Of a stretch of 64,000 bases of DNA, positions 1 to 7,586 are shown piece by piece; the stretch's first letter is position 1; every line of letters begins with the position of its first letter. Below the pieces are notes generated by a model that made no database searches, was not told the origin of the DNA, and worked only from the letters and a program-made list of their open reading frames with translations. Location of the stretch: positions 62,001-126,000 of the forward strand of contig JABLXU010000001.1 in assembly GCA_013177805.1 (NCBI GenBank), given 5' to 3'. A program made the translations under genes and the position numbers. This DNA comes from Candidatus Omnitrophota bacterium (GTDB lineage Bacteria; Hinthialibacterota; Hinthialibacteria; Hinthialibacterales; Hinthialibacteraceae).

Positions 1-734
1 CGGGCGGACGCATGGTTCGGATCGATTTCCAGGGCGCGTTCAAATTCCAGGCGGGCTTGATCGAATTTCCGGTCGCTCTCGTGGATGCGGCCAAGGATGT
101 AATAAATTTCGGCGCTGTTGGGATTGAGTTCTTCGGCTTTGGCCAGTTCGAGGATGGCGACTTCGTCATGACCATGATTGTAGTACAGATAGGCAATGCG
201 GGCGTGCGTGTCGCTCATCTTGCGGATGACTTGGCGGGCCAGTGATTCCTCCGGCTCCATTTCCAACACGCGCTGAAATTCACTGAGCGCTTTCTTATAC
301 TCTTGCTCGGCCAGCAATTGCTCCCCTTTTTCGATGCCCGCGTTCCATTGCCGTTTCTTCTGGTTGTATTGGATGGTCTGGATTTGCTTTTTGGCGTTGT
401 CGTGGCTGGGATTGCGGTTCAATACTTCCAGATAATCCAGAATGGCGCGGTTCTCATCGCCTTTGGTTTCGAAAAACCGGCCGCGCCGGAAATAGAATTC
501 TGGTTCCGGTTCCTTCTGGAAAGAATGGATTTGGTCTTTTTGCAAGACCACATATTCACCCGCCACGGTTTCCAAAACGATCACTTGGGCGGAATTCTCC
601 AAAATGCGTCCTTCCAGCGGGCCTTTGGCCATGCTGATCAAATCGCTGTATCCCGGGAGGCATACGCTAAGGAAGCCACCAGCCAAAACCAGAATCCGCA
701 ACAAGTGAAGCGATAGGATTTTTCCATATTTCAT
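1..734 (-). CDS. Exported TPR-repeat protein, 3' part beyond window edge
   Basis: Reading the minus strand from the ATG at 734 gives at least 244 residues with no stop before base 1, so the C terminus lies outside the window. The first ~30 residues have a basic start and hydrophobic core like a signal peptide. Next comes a short beta-rich segment of about 40 residues (GRILENSAQVIVLE, then VVLQKDQI). From about residue 75 there are tetratricopeptide-like helices; AEIYYILGRIHESDRKFDQA, with ALEIDPNHA a few residues further on, is a typical TPR core. A GGAGG-like ribosome site lies about 12 bases upstream, inside a 12-base palindrome at 747-758. TPR proteins act as protein-interaction scaffolds; a periplasmic scaffold role is inferred. 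The specific partner is unknown. Confidence 0.8.
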   Translation of the reverse strand, partial: MKYGKILSLHLLRILVLAGGFLSVCLPGYSDLISMAKGPLEGRILENSAQVIVLETVAGEYVVLQKDQIHSFQKEPEPEFYFRRGRFFETKGDENRAILDYLEVLNRNPSHDNAKKQIQTIQYNQKKRQWNAGIEKGEQLLAEQEYKKALSEFQRVLEMEPEESLARQVIRKMSDTHARIAYLYYNHGHDEVAILELAKAEELNPNSAEIYYILGRIHESDRKFDQARLEFERALEIDPNHASA

Positions 735-957
735 GGCCAATAACCCCCTCCATGGAGGATCACGTCCTTTTTCACTCGTCCATGCCCCGGTGTCCAGGCT
801 CCTTATTTTATCATAAAAGAGACGGGAAGGGGGAGTCCATTTTTTAAAGCGGGAGGGATTCGAATCCGGCCGGGAGCTTCTCTGCCTTGCCGCGGAGTAT
901 CACCAGGGTCGAAATCCGGGGCGGCTTACAGGGGATGCATCCCTTTTTGCGATACCC

Positions 958-1809
958 TTATGGGGGGAAAGCATGATTCCGCCGGGTGATAGGCGTGACC
1001 GGCTTGGCATAACAGTATAGGCACTGGTGAGGACACGGCATTGTGTAGCTGCCGATATCGGAGCTTTTTGTGCAGCCGCAATCGGGCCGCTGGCTGACGT
1101 CCCGGGCCTGAGAACAAGGCTCTCCCGCCAGGCGGCTCAGCAGCGGGCCATGGATACAGCGGCCTTGGATGACTCCCTCCGCTGCCAACAACTCGTTATG
1201 ACAACAGGACTCCAACGTGATGCCCCGCGGCCGGGCATACGCGCTCCATTCGGACAGGATATCCAATTTTTGAGACAAGGGCGGATCGTAATAATCCAGG
1301 GATTGGCATGCGTCCCGGCGTTTGACCTTGTTGTACCAAGTCACGAACGAAAACGTGCAGCGGGTCACACCCAATCCGGCCATGAAATCACAAAGGAAAG
1401 GAAACGCGCCGAGGTTGTTCCGGCGGCCGCCGTCCCAGAAGACGATCGGATCAAAGCGCCAGTTGATATGACCGGCTGACCACCGGGCAACGAGTTCCCG
1501 TGCCTGCTGAAGCCGTTCCTCCAAGGGAGGAACGCCCCGTTCCCATTCGGGGCAATCCACCAGGCTGAAATTGAAGTACCAGTTATAAGCCGGATCGCGG
1601 GAGACAGGCGAGTCCAAAAAAGGGCGGAAATTCTTCGACCAGAGGACGATGGTGTGCGTGTCCTCCGGCCGCAGGCTGACGCGGTAGGTTTTATCCTTTA
1701 CCACCGGATTGCGCACATCCACATATCCCTGGCGGAGATGATACTCCAGCCAGCGCATGTAGAAGCCGGGAATATCGGTGCGCCGCGAGGCGGAAACCAC
1801 AGTGCGCAT
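958..1809 (-). CDS. DUF1848 family protein with C-terminal Fe-S-type cysteine cluster
   Basis: This 283-residue protein begins with the family's characteristic VSASRRTDIPGFY and has a WSKNFRPF segment near residue 60. The C-terminal ~40 residues contain a cysteine group ending CPHQCLYCYA, that is C-x3-C-x2-C, the spacing that binds the 4Fe-4S cluster in radical SAM enzymes. In radical SAM enzymes this motif is normally near the N terminus; in DUF1848 it is at the end. The biochemical function of the family is not known to me, so no reaction is assigned. The start at 1809 is the only good one for the family N terminus, although its ribosome site is weak. No operon partner: the neighbours are more than 150 bases away. 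Confidence 0.85.
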   Translation of the reverse strand: MRTVVSASRRTDIPGFYMRWLEYHLRQGYVDVRNPVVKDKTYRVSLRPEDTHTIVLWSKNFRPFLDSPVSRDPAYNWYFNFSLVDCPEWERGVPPLEERLQQARELVARWSAGHINWRFDPIVFWDGGRRNNLGAFPFLCDFMAGLGVTRCTFSFVTWYNKVKRRDACQSLDYYDPPLSQKLDILSEWSAYARPRGITLESCCHNELLAAEGVIQGRCIHGPLLSRLAGEPCSQARDVSQRPDCGCTKSSDIGSYTMPCPHQCLYCYAKPVTPITRRNHAFPP

Positions 1810-1966
1810 GAGGAAAACCGTCCCAGGACCGGTTTGAGTTCAGAATCGCCGATCCATCCTGGTAGTTTGATGCCGCGAAATGAGGAATCAAGATTTCAGA
1901 ATCCCTCCCCCCTTCCTTCTTTCCGAGGCAGAAAAGAGGAATTGAAAGGCCCTCCCATTTTTCATA

Positions 1967-3091
1967 TCATCCTTTGAGATTTTCAGGATTGAGTCCCCGC
2001 AGTTCAGGAAGAACAAAAAGGCCGTCCTGGCGGATCAGGACGTCGTCGAAATAGATTTCGCCGCCGCCGTATTCGGGTCGCTGGATGAGCACCAGATCCC
2101 AATGCAAAGTGGAGTGGTTGCCGTTGGGGGCGTCGTCGTAGCAGGCGCCCAGGGCGAAATGCAGCGAGCCGGCGATTTTCTCGTCGAAAAGGGTGTCCTT
2201 CATGGGGGTGAGGATATAAGGATTGTACCCAAGGGCGAATTCGCCGACGTACGACGCGCCTTCGTCGGCGGTCAGGGCCTTGCGCAACGGTTCGGTGTTC
2301 GGGCCGGCGTCCATTTCCACAACCCGGCCGTTTTCGAACCGCAGGCGGATATTCTCGTAGAGCAGGCCTTCGTGCAGCGAGGGCGTGTTGAACTGGATCA
2401 TCCCATTCACCGAATCCCGCACCGGCGCGGTGAAGCATTCGCCGTCGGGAATGTTCATTGTGCCCGAGCAGGGGACGGCGGGGATGTTCTGGATCGAAAA
2501 ACGCAGGTCGGTCCCGGGGGAGACGATCCGCACGCGGTCCGTGGCTTCCATGAGCCGCTTCAAGGGGGCGGCCGCCTCGTCCATGCGGGCGTAATTCAGG
2601 CAGCAAACATCGTAGAAGAATTTCTGGAAGCCCTCGCTGGACATTTGCGCCAGCTGGCACATGGCGGGGTTGGGATACCGCATCACGCACCAGCGGGTGT
2701 GCTTGACGCGCTGCTCGATATGTACCGGGCCGGTGATGTACTTGTCGTACAGGTCCAGCTTTTCGCGGGGGACATCGGACAGTTCAAAGACGTTGGCGCT
2801 GCCCCGGATGCCGATGTACACCTGGGCCTGCTTCATTTCCAGCAGCAAAAACTCGCCCAGTTTCTTGAAGGTGTTTTCATCGCCCTCGAGCAACAACCGC
2901 CGCGTGGCTGGGTCGTTTTCGAAATAGAGATACGGCACGCCGCCGGCCTGCAGGGTCTCGGACAGCACCGCCTCGGCCAGGTCCCACGTGTCGAATCCTT
3001 TGCCGTGGATGAACACCAGATCGCCCGGCTGCACCCGGGTGGAATAACGCACGATCGTGTTCGCGAGAGTATGTATCCGGTCGAAGAACAT
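1967..3091 (-). CDS. M29-family aminopeptidase
   Basis: The 374-residue product resembles the M29 (AmpS/PepS/aminopeptidase T) metallopeptidases, cytoplasmic enzymes that remove N-terminal residues from peptides using a two-metal centre. Expected metal-ligand segments occur in order: GECFTAPV (Glu), GEFALGYNPY (Glu), GSLHFALG (His) and NHSTLHWDLVL (His-x-Asp). I start the gene at 3091, where GAGG lies about 8 bases upstream; the open frame continues further but those residues (GGHLGPPLHC) are translated REP-like repeats at 3201-3394, not protein. It is slightly shorter than the ~400 residues usual for the family. A promoter must lie between the repeat array and 3091 or beyond the array. Confidence 0.85.
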   Translation of the reverse strand: MFFDRIHTLANTIVRYSTRVQPGDLVFIHGKGFDTWDLAEAVLSETLQAGGVPYLYFENDPATRRLLLEGDENTFKKLGEFLLLEMKQAQVYIGIRGSANVFELSDVPREKLDLYDKYITGPVHIEQRVKHTRWCVMRYPNPAMCQLAQMSSEGFQKFFYDVCCLNYARMDEAAAPLKRLMEATDRVRIVSPGTDLRFSIQNIPAVPCSGTMNIPDGECFTAPVRDSVNGMIQFNTPSLHEGLLYENIRLRFENGRVVEMDAGPNTEPLRKALTADEGASYVGEFALGYNPYILTPMKDTLFDEKIAGSLHFALGACYDDAPNGNHSTLHWDLVLIQRPEYGGGEIYFDDVLIRQDGLFVLPELRGLNPENLKG

Positions 3092-3200
3092 GAAATTCGC
3101 CTCGGGATAAGGGTGATAGGAAAACAGGTAAAAAATAGTGCCATATGCCCCGGGGGAAAAGGGTGAGGAGAGAAGGATGGGGTGGAGAGGTATAGAAAAC

Positions 3201-3394
3201 AATGTAGGGGCGGACCTAGGTGTCCGCCCTGACAGACCGGTAAGTCCACCTGGACAATGTAGGGGCGGACCTAGGTGTCCGCCCTGACAGACCGGTAAGT
3301 CCACCTGGACAATGTAGGGGCGGACCTAGGTGTCCGCCCTGACAGACCGGTAAGTCCACCTGGGCAATGTAGGGGCGGACCTAGGTGTCCGCCT
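3201..3394. repeat. Tandem array of 55-bp REP-like units (3 full + 1 partial)
   Basis: Copies begin at 3201, 3256, 3311 and 3366; the first three are 55 bp long and almost identical (one C/G-type change at 3363), and the fourth stops after 29 bp. Each unit holds an imperfect palindrome, GGCGGACC-TAGG-TGTCCGCC, preceded by TAGG and followed by a 30-base spacer. The same palindrome recurs singly at 3681-3705, 4006-4033 and 4271-4298. The fourth copy contains the stop codon of the adjacent REP-associated transposase gene. Units of this type are known as REP elements mobilised by RAYT proteins; the array sits in the upstream region of the aminopeptidase gene. Confidence 0.92.
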
Positions 3395-4097
3395 TTTGCT
3401 TTTCTTTTACCATGTTCTCTGGATTTTCATCATCGAAATTCCACCGCGCTGGATTATTGGCAATATAATCACGGATCTCCACGAATTCTGTGTGATTGCG
3501 GATGATATGTTCATAATAATTACGCTGCCACAGCCGTTTGTCATATGGTTGCCAATTTGCGGTTCTGATTTTTTGGATGTATTCATAGGTTGTGACGGTT
3601 TTAAACCAGTGAATTATTCGGGGTAATGAAACCATGTCCCGTGGGAGTGGACTGGGGTGTCCGCCGGTAGAATTAACGGAGCGGACACCTAGGTCCGCCC
3701 CTACAAGGACATCGGATTTTGCGTTTTCGTATTGGATTGTGATTATCCCATGAACATGGTTGGGCATGATTACATAAGGCTGGTTGTCAATGGTTGGGAA
3801 TTTATGTGTCAATTCCAACCACCGTTTTAGAATCATTCTACCGGCATCATTTATATGCATAATTCCATCTATAATTTCGCCAAAAAGGCATTGCCGGTTT
3901 TGTACGCAAATGGTCACAAAGTAGGATCCATTCCGTGAATAATCGTACCCTTTCAGGCGAATAGACCGCCGATGATGCTTCTCCGGATCATATCGGTTTA
4001 CGTTCTGTAGGGGCGGACCTTTGTGTCCGCCCTGGAAAAAAGGTACCCTATCAACCACGCGCCGCGCGGATAAATGGATCTCTCTGATGAATTTCAT
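3381..4097 (-). CDS. REP-associated tyrosine transposase (RAYT, IS200-like)
   Basis: A 238-residue single-domain Y1/HUH-type transposase. The family core is clear: YDPEKHHRRSIRLKGYDYS near the start, FVTICVQNR, and MPNHVHGII with the His-x-His metal-binding pair. The probable catalytic region toward the C terminus includes WQRNYYEHIIRN and DYIANNPARW, both typical. RAYTs are known to cleave and recombine REP palindromes. Here REP-like sequence encodes about residues 22-31 (GGHKGPPLQN), another ~15 residues after the HxH motif (VLVGADLGVRSV) and the stop codon, so the gene is embedded in its own repeats. The start at 4097 is the only ATG upstream of the core; its ribosome site is poor. Whether it is active is unknown. 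Confidence 0.88.
   Translation of the reverse strand: MKFIREIHLSARRVVDRVPFFQGGHKGPPLQNVNRYDPEKHHRRSIRLKGYDYSRNGSYFVTICVQNRQCLFGEIIDGIMHINDAGRMILKRWLELTHKFPTIDNQPYVIMPNHVHGIITIQYENAKSDVLVGADLGVRSVNSTGGHPSPLPRDMVSLPRIIHWFKTVTTYEYIQKIRTANWQPYDKRLWQRNYYEHIIRNHTEFVEIRDYIANNPARWNFDDENPENMVKEKQKADT
3656..3705. repeat. REP-like palindrome pair inside the transposase gene
   Basis: GGTGTCCGC at 3656-3664 is exactly complementary to GCGGACACC at 3681-3689, giving a 9-bp stem with a 16-base loop. The right arm is also the left half of a REP unit (3681-3705) in the orientation opposite to the tandem array. It lies in frame within the transposase gene and is translated. Confidence 0.85.
4006..4033. repeat. 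REP-like palindrome at transposase 5' end
   Basis: TGTAGGGGCGGACC followed by TTTG and TGTCCGCCCT: the same palindrome as the 55-bp array but with TTTG in place of TAGG in the centre. It lies within the first ~30 codons of the transposase gene. Confidence 0.85.
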
Positions 4098-4230
4098 GAG
4101 GTTGTATTATTCTTCCATGATATTGAAAATTTTTGGTTCATCCGGCAAGTGTGTACTTTTTTTCAGATCGCCTTTTCAGATCGCCGCTTCCTTTTTCTTC
4201 GAAATGACCCATGTAAACCGCCCCCAAAAT

Positions 4231-4265
4231 TCCCTCTCTCTCTGGAAGAGGGATAGGGTGAAGGA
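4231..4265. repeat. Dispersed CCCTCTCC/GGGAGAGGG-type repeat, copy 1
   Basis: CCCTCTCTCTCTGG followed by AAGAGGGATAGGGTGAAGG: a short inverted CCCTCTC...GAGGG with a trailing TAGGGTGA. Related copies are at 4513-4540, 7252-7291, 40887-40920 and 44060-44092. Such GAGAGGG-ladder repeats are common between genes in many bacterial genomes; function unknown. Confidence 0.6.
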
Positions 4266-4270
4266 ATTTT

Positions 4271-4298
4271 TGTAGGGGCGGACCTTTGTGTCCGCCCT
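4271..4298. repeat. REP-like palindrome, solo copy
   Basis: TGTAGGGGCGGACC-TTTG-TGTCCGCCCT, the same 28-base sequence and orientation as the copy at 4006-4033, outside any gene. Confidence 0.85.
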
Positions 4299-4489
4299 CA
4301 TCCCAGAGTGAATGGAATCGATTTAACTCTTGATGTATGCACTTCCTGAATGCACCAATTTTTTGATAACGGAATTTATTATATTATATATTATTTTTTT
4401 AAAATATATAACAAGCCTTATCCAAAGATGTGCCAATATTAATTCAATCGTATAAGCAGATCTTCCAGCCAGTAATGTATGGATGGACC

Positions 4490-4540
4490 GGGGTGCCCGC
4501 CCCTACAAATTTCCCTCACCTTGACCCTCTGGGAGCGGAG
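4490..4540. repeat. Degenerate REP half-site plus CCCTC-type repeat
   Basis: GGGGTGCCCGCCCCTACAAAT at 4490-4510 resembles the outer half of the REP palindrome (GTCCGCCCCTACA). It is followed by CCCTCACCTTGACCCTCTGGG (4513-4533), a decayed relative of the CCCTCTCC family. Both look like old copies. Confidence 0.5.
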
Positions 4541-4683
4541 ATTGGAGTCCTTCGGTCCCCCGGTATGCTCCTTTCCTATCCCTCGCCCTTTGCGGAAGGC
4601 GCTTGTATAGTTTCCTAGGAGAATCGGGGGGGAAAGGCGGGTTCGCGTTTCGCATCATCACAACGAAGAGGGAGAGCGCCATC

Positions 4684-5769
4684 GTGCATAAAGTACTCAA
4701 GACCATCGCTCAACAAGCCAATCTGGACCGGGTGTTGTTCACGCCCGCGCTGAAAAAGATCTATGTCGAAATGGCCCTGGCGGCCGGTGGGGCCACGCAG
4801 TTCAAGCACGTGGAAGACGTGCGCAAGGGCCTGTCGTTCGCGGCCGACAAGGCGGACGACGAGAAGCACATCCTGCTCTTCTGCACCTCGCACGAGCTCT
4901 TTTTGGGCTACGACATGCTGGTGCGCTCGGCGGCCGAAATGCTGCCCTTCGTGGTGCTGGCCACCCGCAGCGAGGTGGAAGACAAGTTCAACGACAACTG
5001 GTCGTTCCTGCAGTTCCGCGACACGGGCTGCATCCAGTTCCACACCCACACGCTGCAGGAGGTCTACAACCACCTGGCCATCGCCTACCACATGTTCGAG
5101 ACCAAAAACGTGCGGTTGCCGGTGCTGGTGCTGCATTCCAGCATCATGCAGAAAAACCAGACCTTCGCGCCGCGCGAGGGGCTGGAAATGGGCAACCCGC
5201 TGGTAGGCCTGGAGAGTTCGCGCGTGCGGCGCAAACTGGGCTTTGAGGACGCCCTGGCCCTCGCCCGGGAAGAGAAAGCCCGCCCGACCCTGCGCAGCAT
5301 CCACGAGACCTTGGTGGAAAACCTGCGGGAGATTTACAGCAACCTGGGGTACGTGCTGCCCGAAGAGGGCTTGCCGTACCGGGGCGAGTTCGCCAAGGGG
5401 GACATCGCGGTCATTTCCATGGTCCCCGCCGATGTGGAAGATGAACGCTCCGACCACATCACCCGGCTCCTGTGCTACCGGCCTATCGCCATGGGCTCGT
5501 TGATGAAACAGATGGCGGAGAAGAAGATCGTCGTGGTGATCGAACCCCGGCCCACGCCTGGCTCGTTGCCCGCGTTCTTCACAGAGATCCGCACTACCCT
5601 GCCGCCGGAATTCAAGGGGCAGGTGATCTCGATCACATGCCCGGCCAGCACGACGATCCTGTATAGTAAGCATCTGGACCGTATCGACGAAATCGTGGCG
5701 AAGATCAAGAAGTCGCCCAAGAAAGCACTGCCGGTATACGATTTGGCCAAGGATGGCGCCGACGAGTGA
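4684..5769 (+). CDS. Orphan pyruvate/2-oxoacid:ferredoxin oxidoreductase alpha-like protein
   Basis: About 361 residues. The order of segments matches PFOR alpha subunits: an N-terminal domain with TSHELFLGYDMLVRSAAEMLP, a FRDTGCIQFHTHTLQEVY helix, then VRLPVLVLHSS, and a C-terminal PFOR domain II with KKIVVVIEPRPTPGSLPAF before FTEIRTTL. Functional alpha subunits pair with a thiamine-pyrophosphate beta subunit to oxidise 2-oxoacids with ferredoxin. Here no beta, gamma or ferredoxin-type gene is nearby, and the usual YPITPSSP segment is replaced by VLFTPALKK, so catalytic competence is doubtful. I prefer the GTG at 4684 (AGGGAGAG about 10 bases upstream) over the ATG at 4603, whose extra residues look like translated repeat. 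It converges on the sulfatase gene with a 16-base gap. Confidence 0.7.
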   Translation: MHKVLKTIAQQANLDRVLFTPALKKIYVEMALAAGGATQFKHVEDVRKGLSFAADKADDEKHILLFCTSHELFLGYDMLVRSAAEMLPFVVLATRSEVEDKFNDNWSFLQFRDTGCIQFHTHTLQEVYNHLAIAYHMFETKNVRLPVLVLHSSIMQKNQTFAPREGLEMGNPLVGLESSRVRRKLGFEDALALAREEKARPTLRSIHETLVENLREIYSNLGYVLPEEGLPYRGEFAKGDIAVISMVPADVEDERSDHITRLLCYRPIAMGSLMKQMAEKKIVVVIEPRPTPGSLPAFFTEIRTTLPPEFKGQVISITCPASTTILYSKHLDRIDEIVAKIKKSPKKALPVYDLAKDGADE

Positions 5770-5785
5770 ATCCACGCCCGGCGGC

Positions 5786-7153
5786 TTACTCGTTTTCCGC
5801 GCCGAGACTGCGCAATTCGCCGCCGAAAACGGTCTGGTTGTAAGGCATGGCGCTTTCCCAATGCTGGTAGATGTCGCGCAACCAGTACACGATGTCGATG
5901 TTGCGTTCGTTGCGGTTCACCTGCTCGCCGGGATCTTCCTCCAGGTTGAAGAGATATTCTTCGTCCTTGATTTTGAGCCATTTCCAATGGCCCCAGCGCA
6001 ACGCTTTCTGATCATGCCAGTTGTCACGCCAGACGAAGGTCTGCTCCACGGGCGGTTTCCAGCCGCTGAGGAAAGCCAGCAGGCTCATGCCGTCCAGCCG
6101 GCGCGTGGGTTTCACCCGGGCGGCGGAGAGCAGGGTGGCGGTAAGATCCATGGTGATGGCCGCCTGGGAAGAGACGGATCCGGCAGGCAGCAGGTTCGGC
6201 CAGCGGCAAATGCAGGGAACACGGATGCCCCCTTCCCAAAGGGTTCCCTTTTGCCCCCGCAAGGGAAGATTGCGCCCCAGGCGGTCGCCGCCGTTGTCAC
6301 TGGCGAAGATCACCAGCGTGTTGTCCACCAGCCCTTGTTCCTCGAGCGCTTGCAGAATTTGCCCGATGCCCTCGTCCATGCGCTCGACCATACGGGCGTA
6401 GGCCGCCCGGTCACCGTGCTGGGACCAGGCGGGGCCTTCGAGGACGAGATCACGATCCTCCGGTCCTTGGATAGGCCAGTGGGGAGCGTTGTAGGCCGCG
6501 TATAAGAAGAAGGAATGGCCCGCGTGACGGCGGATGAAATCGGTGGAACGCTCGGTGATCAGATCGGTCATATAGCCGTCGCGCTGGACGGGCTCGGTGT
6601 TCTCGAAGAGGTCCGGCTCGCCGGTGTTTTCAATATGGCGGAAATAATCGATGTTGCCGCTGAGAAAGCCGAAGAATTCCTCGAAACCGTGGCGGTTGGG
6701 CCCCCATTCGGGCCGCGCGCCAAGATGCCACTTGCCGAACATCCCGGTGGCGTAGCCGGCGTCTTTGAGCATGGAGGCAATGGTGATTTCCTCCGGTGGC
6801 AGGCCCACGGTCTTGATGCCGGGATGGATGGCCCATTCCAGGTTCTGCTGCCGTTGCTGGTAGCAACCGGTCATCAAGGCGCAGCGGGTGGGGGTGCAGA
6901 CTGGGGCGGCGGCGTAATAATCGGTCAGACGCACACCCCCGGCGGCCAGGCGGTCGAGGTTCGGCGTGCGGATGTCGGGACAGCCATAACAGCCGAGATC
7001 ACCATAGCCCAAATCGTCCGCCAGGATCATCACCAGATTGGGGCGGCCCGGATCGGGTTTCTCAAGGGCGGCCAACGGGCCCGCGGCGGCAGCGAGCGCG
7101 GCGGTGGAGAAGGTTGATAATAAAGAACGGCGGGTCAGGGGAGTATGAATCAT
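5786..7153 (-). CDS. Tat-exported formylglycine-dependent sulfatase
   Basis: 455 residues of the alkaline-phosphatase-like sulfatase fold (arylsulfatase / N-acetylgalactosamine-6-sulfatase type), hydrolysing sulfate esters. A twin-arginine signal (TRRSLLSTF, residues 7-15, then an alanine-rich core) precedes the metal-binding ILADDLGYGDLG (Asp46, Asp47). The signature C-T-P-T-R is at residues 86-90, with Cys86 the residue converted to formylglycine by a maturase, which is not in this window. KWHLG, the DNGG segment and a C-terminal Asp/Glu-rich end are as expected for the family. Export suggests it desulfates polysaccharide or glycosaminoglycan fragments outside the cytoplasm; the exact substrate cannot be read from sequence. 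Confidence 0.93.
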   Translation of the reverse strand: MIHTPLTRRSLLSTFSTAALAAAAGPLAALEKPDPGRPNLVMILADDLGYGDLGCYGCPDIRTPNLDRLAAGGVRLTDYYAAAPVCTPTRCALMTGCYQQRQQNLEWAIHPGIKTVGLPPEEITIASMLKDAGYATGMFGKWHLGARPEWGPNRHGFEEFFGFLSGNIDYFRHIENTGEPDLFENTEPVQRDGYMTDLITERSTDFIRRHAGHSFFLYAAYNAPHWPIQGPEDRDLVLEGPAWSQHGDRAAYARMVERMDEGIGQILQALEEQGLVDNTLVIFASDNGGDRLGRNLPLRGQKGTLWEGGIRVPCICRWPNLLPAGSVSSQAAITMDLTATLLSAARVKPTRRLDGMSLLAFLSGWKPPVEQTFVWRDNWHDQKALRWGHWKWLKIKDEEYLFNLEEDPGEQVNRNERNIDIVYWLRDIYQHWESAMPYNQTVFGGELRSLGAENE

Positions 7154-7251
7154 CAGGGAATCCGGACAATATTTATTTTATTTATTGTAATGGTGGGCTA
7201 CGTTTATTATGGCGGGCTACGCTCCGCTTGGAGTCCACCCTGCAACCTATG

Positions 7252-7291
7252 CCCTTCTCCCTGGCCTCTTTCCCAGAAAGGGAGAGGAGAG
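7252..7291. repeat. Dispersed CCCTCTCC-type repeat, copy with longer loop
   Basis: CCCTTCTCCCTGGCCTCTTT then CCCAGAAAGGGAGAGGAGAG: inverted CTCTTTCCC / GGGAGAGGAG arms between the sulfatase gene and tRNA-Leu. The rest of 7154-7420 shows no gene; nearby GGGCTACG is directly repeated at 7195 and 7214. Confidence 0.55.
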
Positions 7292-7420
7292 AAGCCGCGT
7301 TGGGAGGCTGCGTCGCGTTACGCCTGCCCTGCCCTATTTTCGTTTTGATGGGTTACGCGCCATGGGCGCTTAGAAAATGCGGGTTGTGTACTGGCACAAT
7401 CCCACGGGTTTTAAATAATC

Positions 7421-7503
7421 TAGCCGGGGTGGGATTCGAACCCACAAGCCGTTTCCGGCAAGGGATTTTAAGTCCCTCGTGTATACCGTTCCACCACCCG
7501 GCC
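7421..7503 (-). tRNA. tRNA-Leu (anticodon UAA)
   Basis: On the minus strand the sequence runs GGCCGGGTGGTGGAACGG... to ...CCCGGCTA. The acceptor stem has six Watson-Crick pairs plus a G-U closing pair, the T arm has GTGGG-TTCGAAT-CCCAC, and the anticodon arm is AGGGA-CTTAAAA-TCCCT, giving anticodon UAA. A long variable arm (CCGG...CGG type) marks it as a class II tRNA, as expected for leucine. No CCA is encoded. Confidence 0.93.
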
Positions 7504-7586
7504 ACGGTGCGTTTTTTGGAATACCCCTGATTCCATGGCATTGCATCAAATCATGATAGCCAAAAACCCTTTCTTGCTGAATGGCC

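Larger units (their letters stand above)
4098..4683. other. Intergenic region with dispersed repeats and an AT-rich stretch
   Basis: No credible gene. It holds a CCCTCTCC-type repeat (4231-4265), one REP palindrome (4271-4298), a degenerate REP half and a second degenerate CCCTC-type repeat (4490-4540), and a strikingly AT-rich stretch at about 4355-4425 (runs of TATATTA and TTTTTTTAAAATATATAA) that differs from the ~57% GC surroundings. The open frames crossing it are interrupted by the repeats and look like no protein family. Confidence 0.7.

Noticed and set aside
12..245. 77-residue plus-strand frame at the left edge
   Set aside because: Antisense to the same TPR gene.
303..716. 137-residue plus-strand frame at the left edge
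   Set aside because: Antisense to the TPR gene, whose repeats and signal peptide are clear on the minus strand.
3201..3394. CRISPR array
   Set aside because: The 55-bp units are directly joined with no variable spacers, and the repeat recurs as solo palindromes elsewhere.
4615..5775. 386-residue minus-strand frame opposite the PFOR-like gene
   Set aside because: Composition rich in His, Arg and Gly and no domain; the plus strand shows a clear family match.
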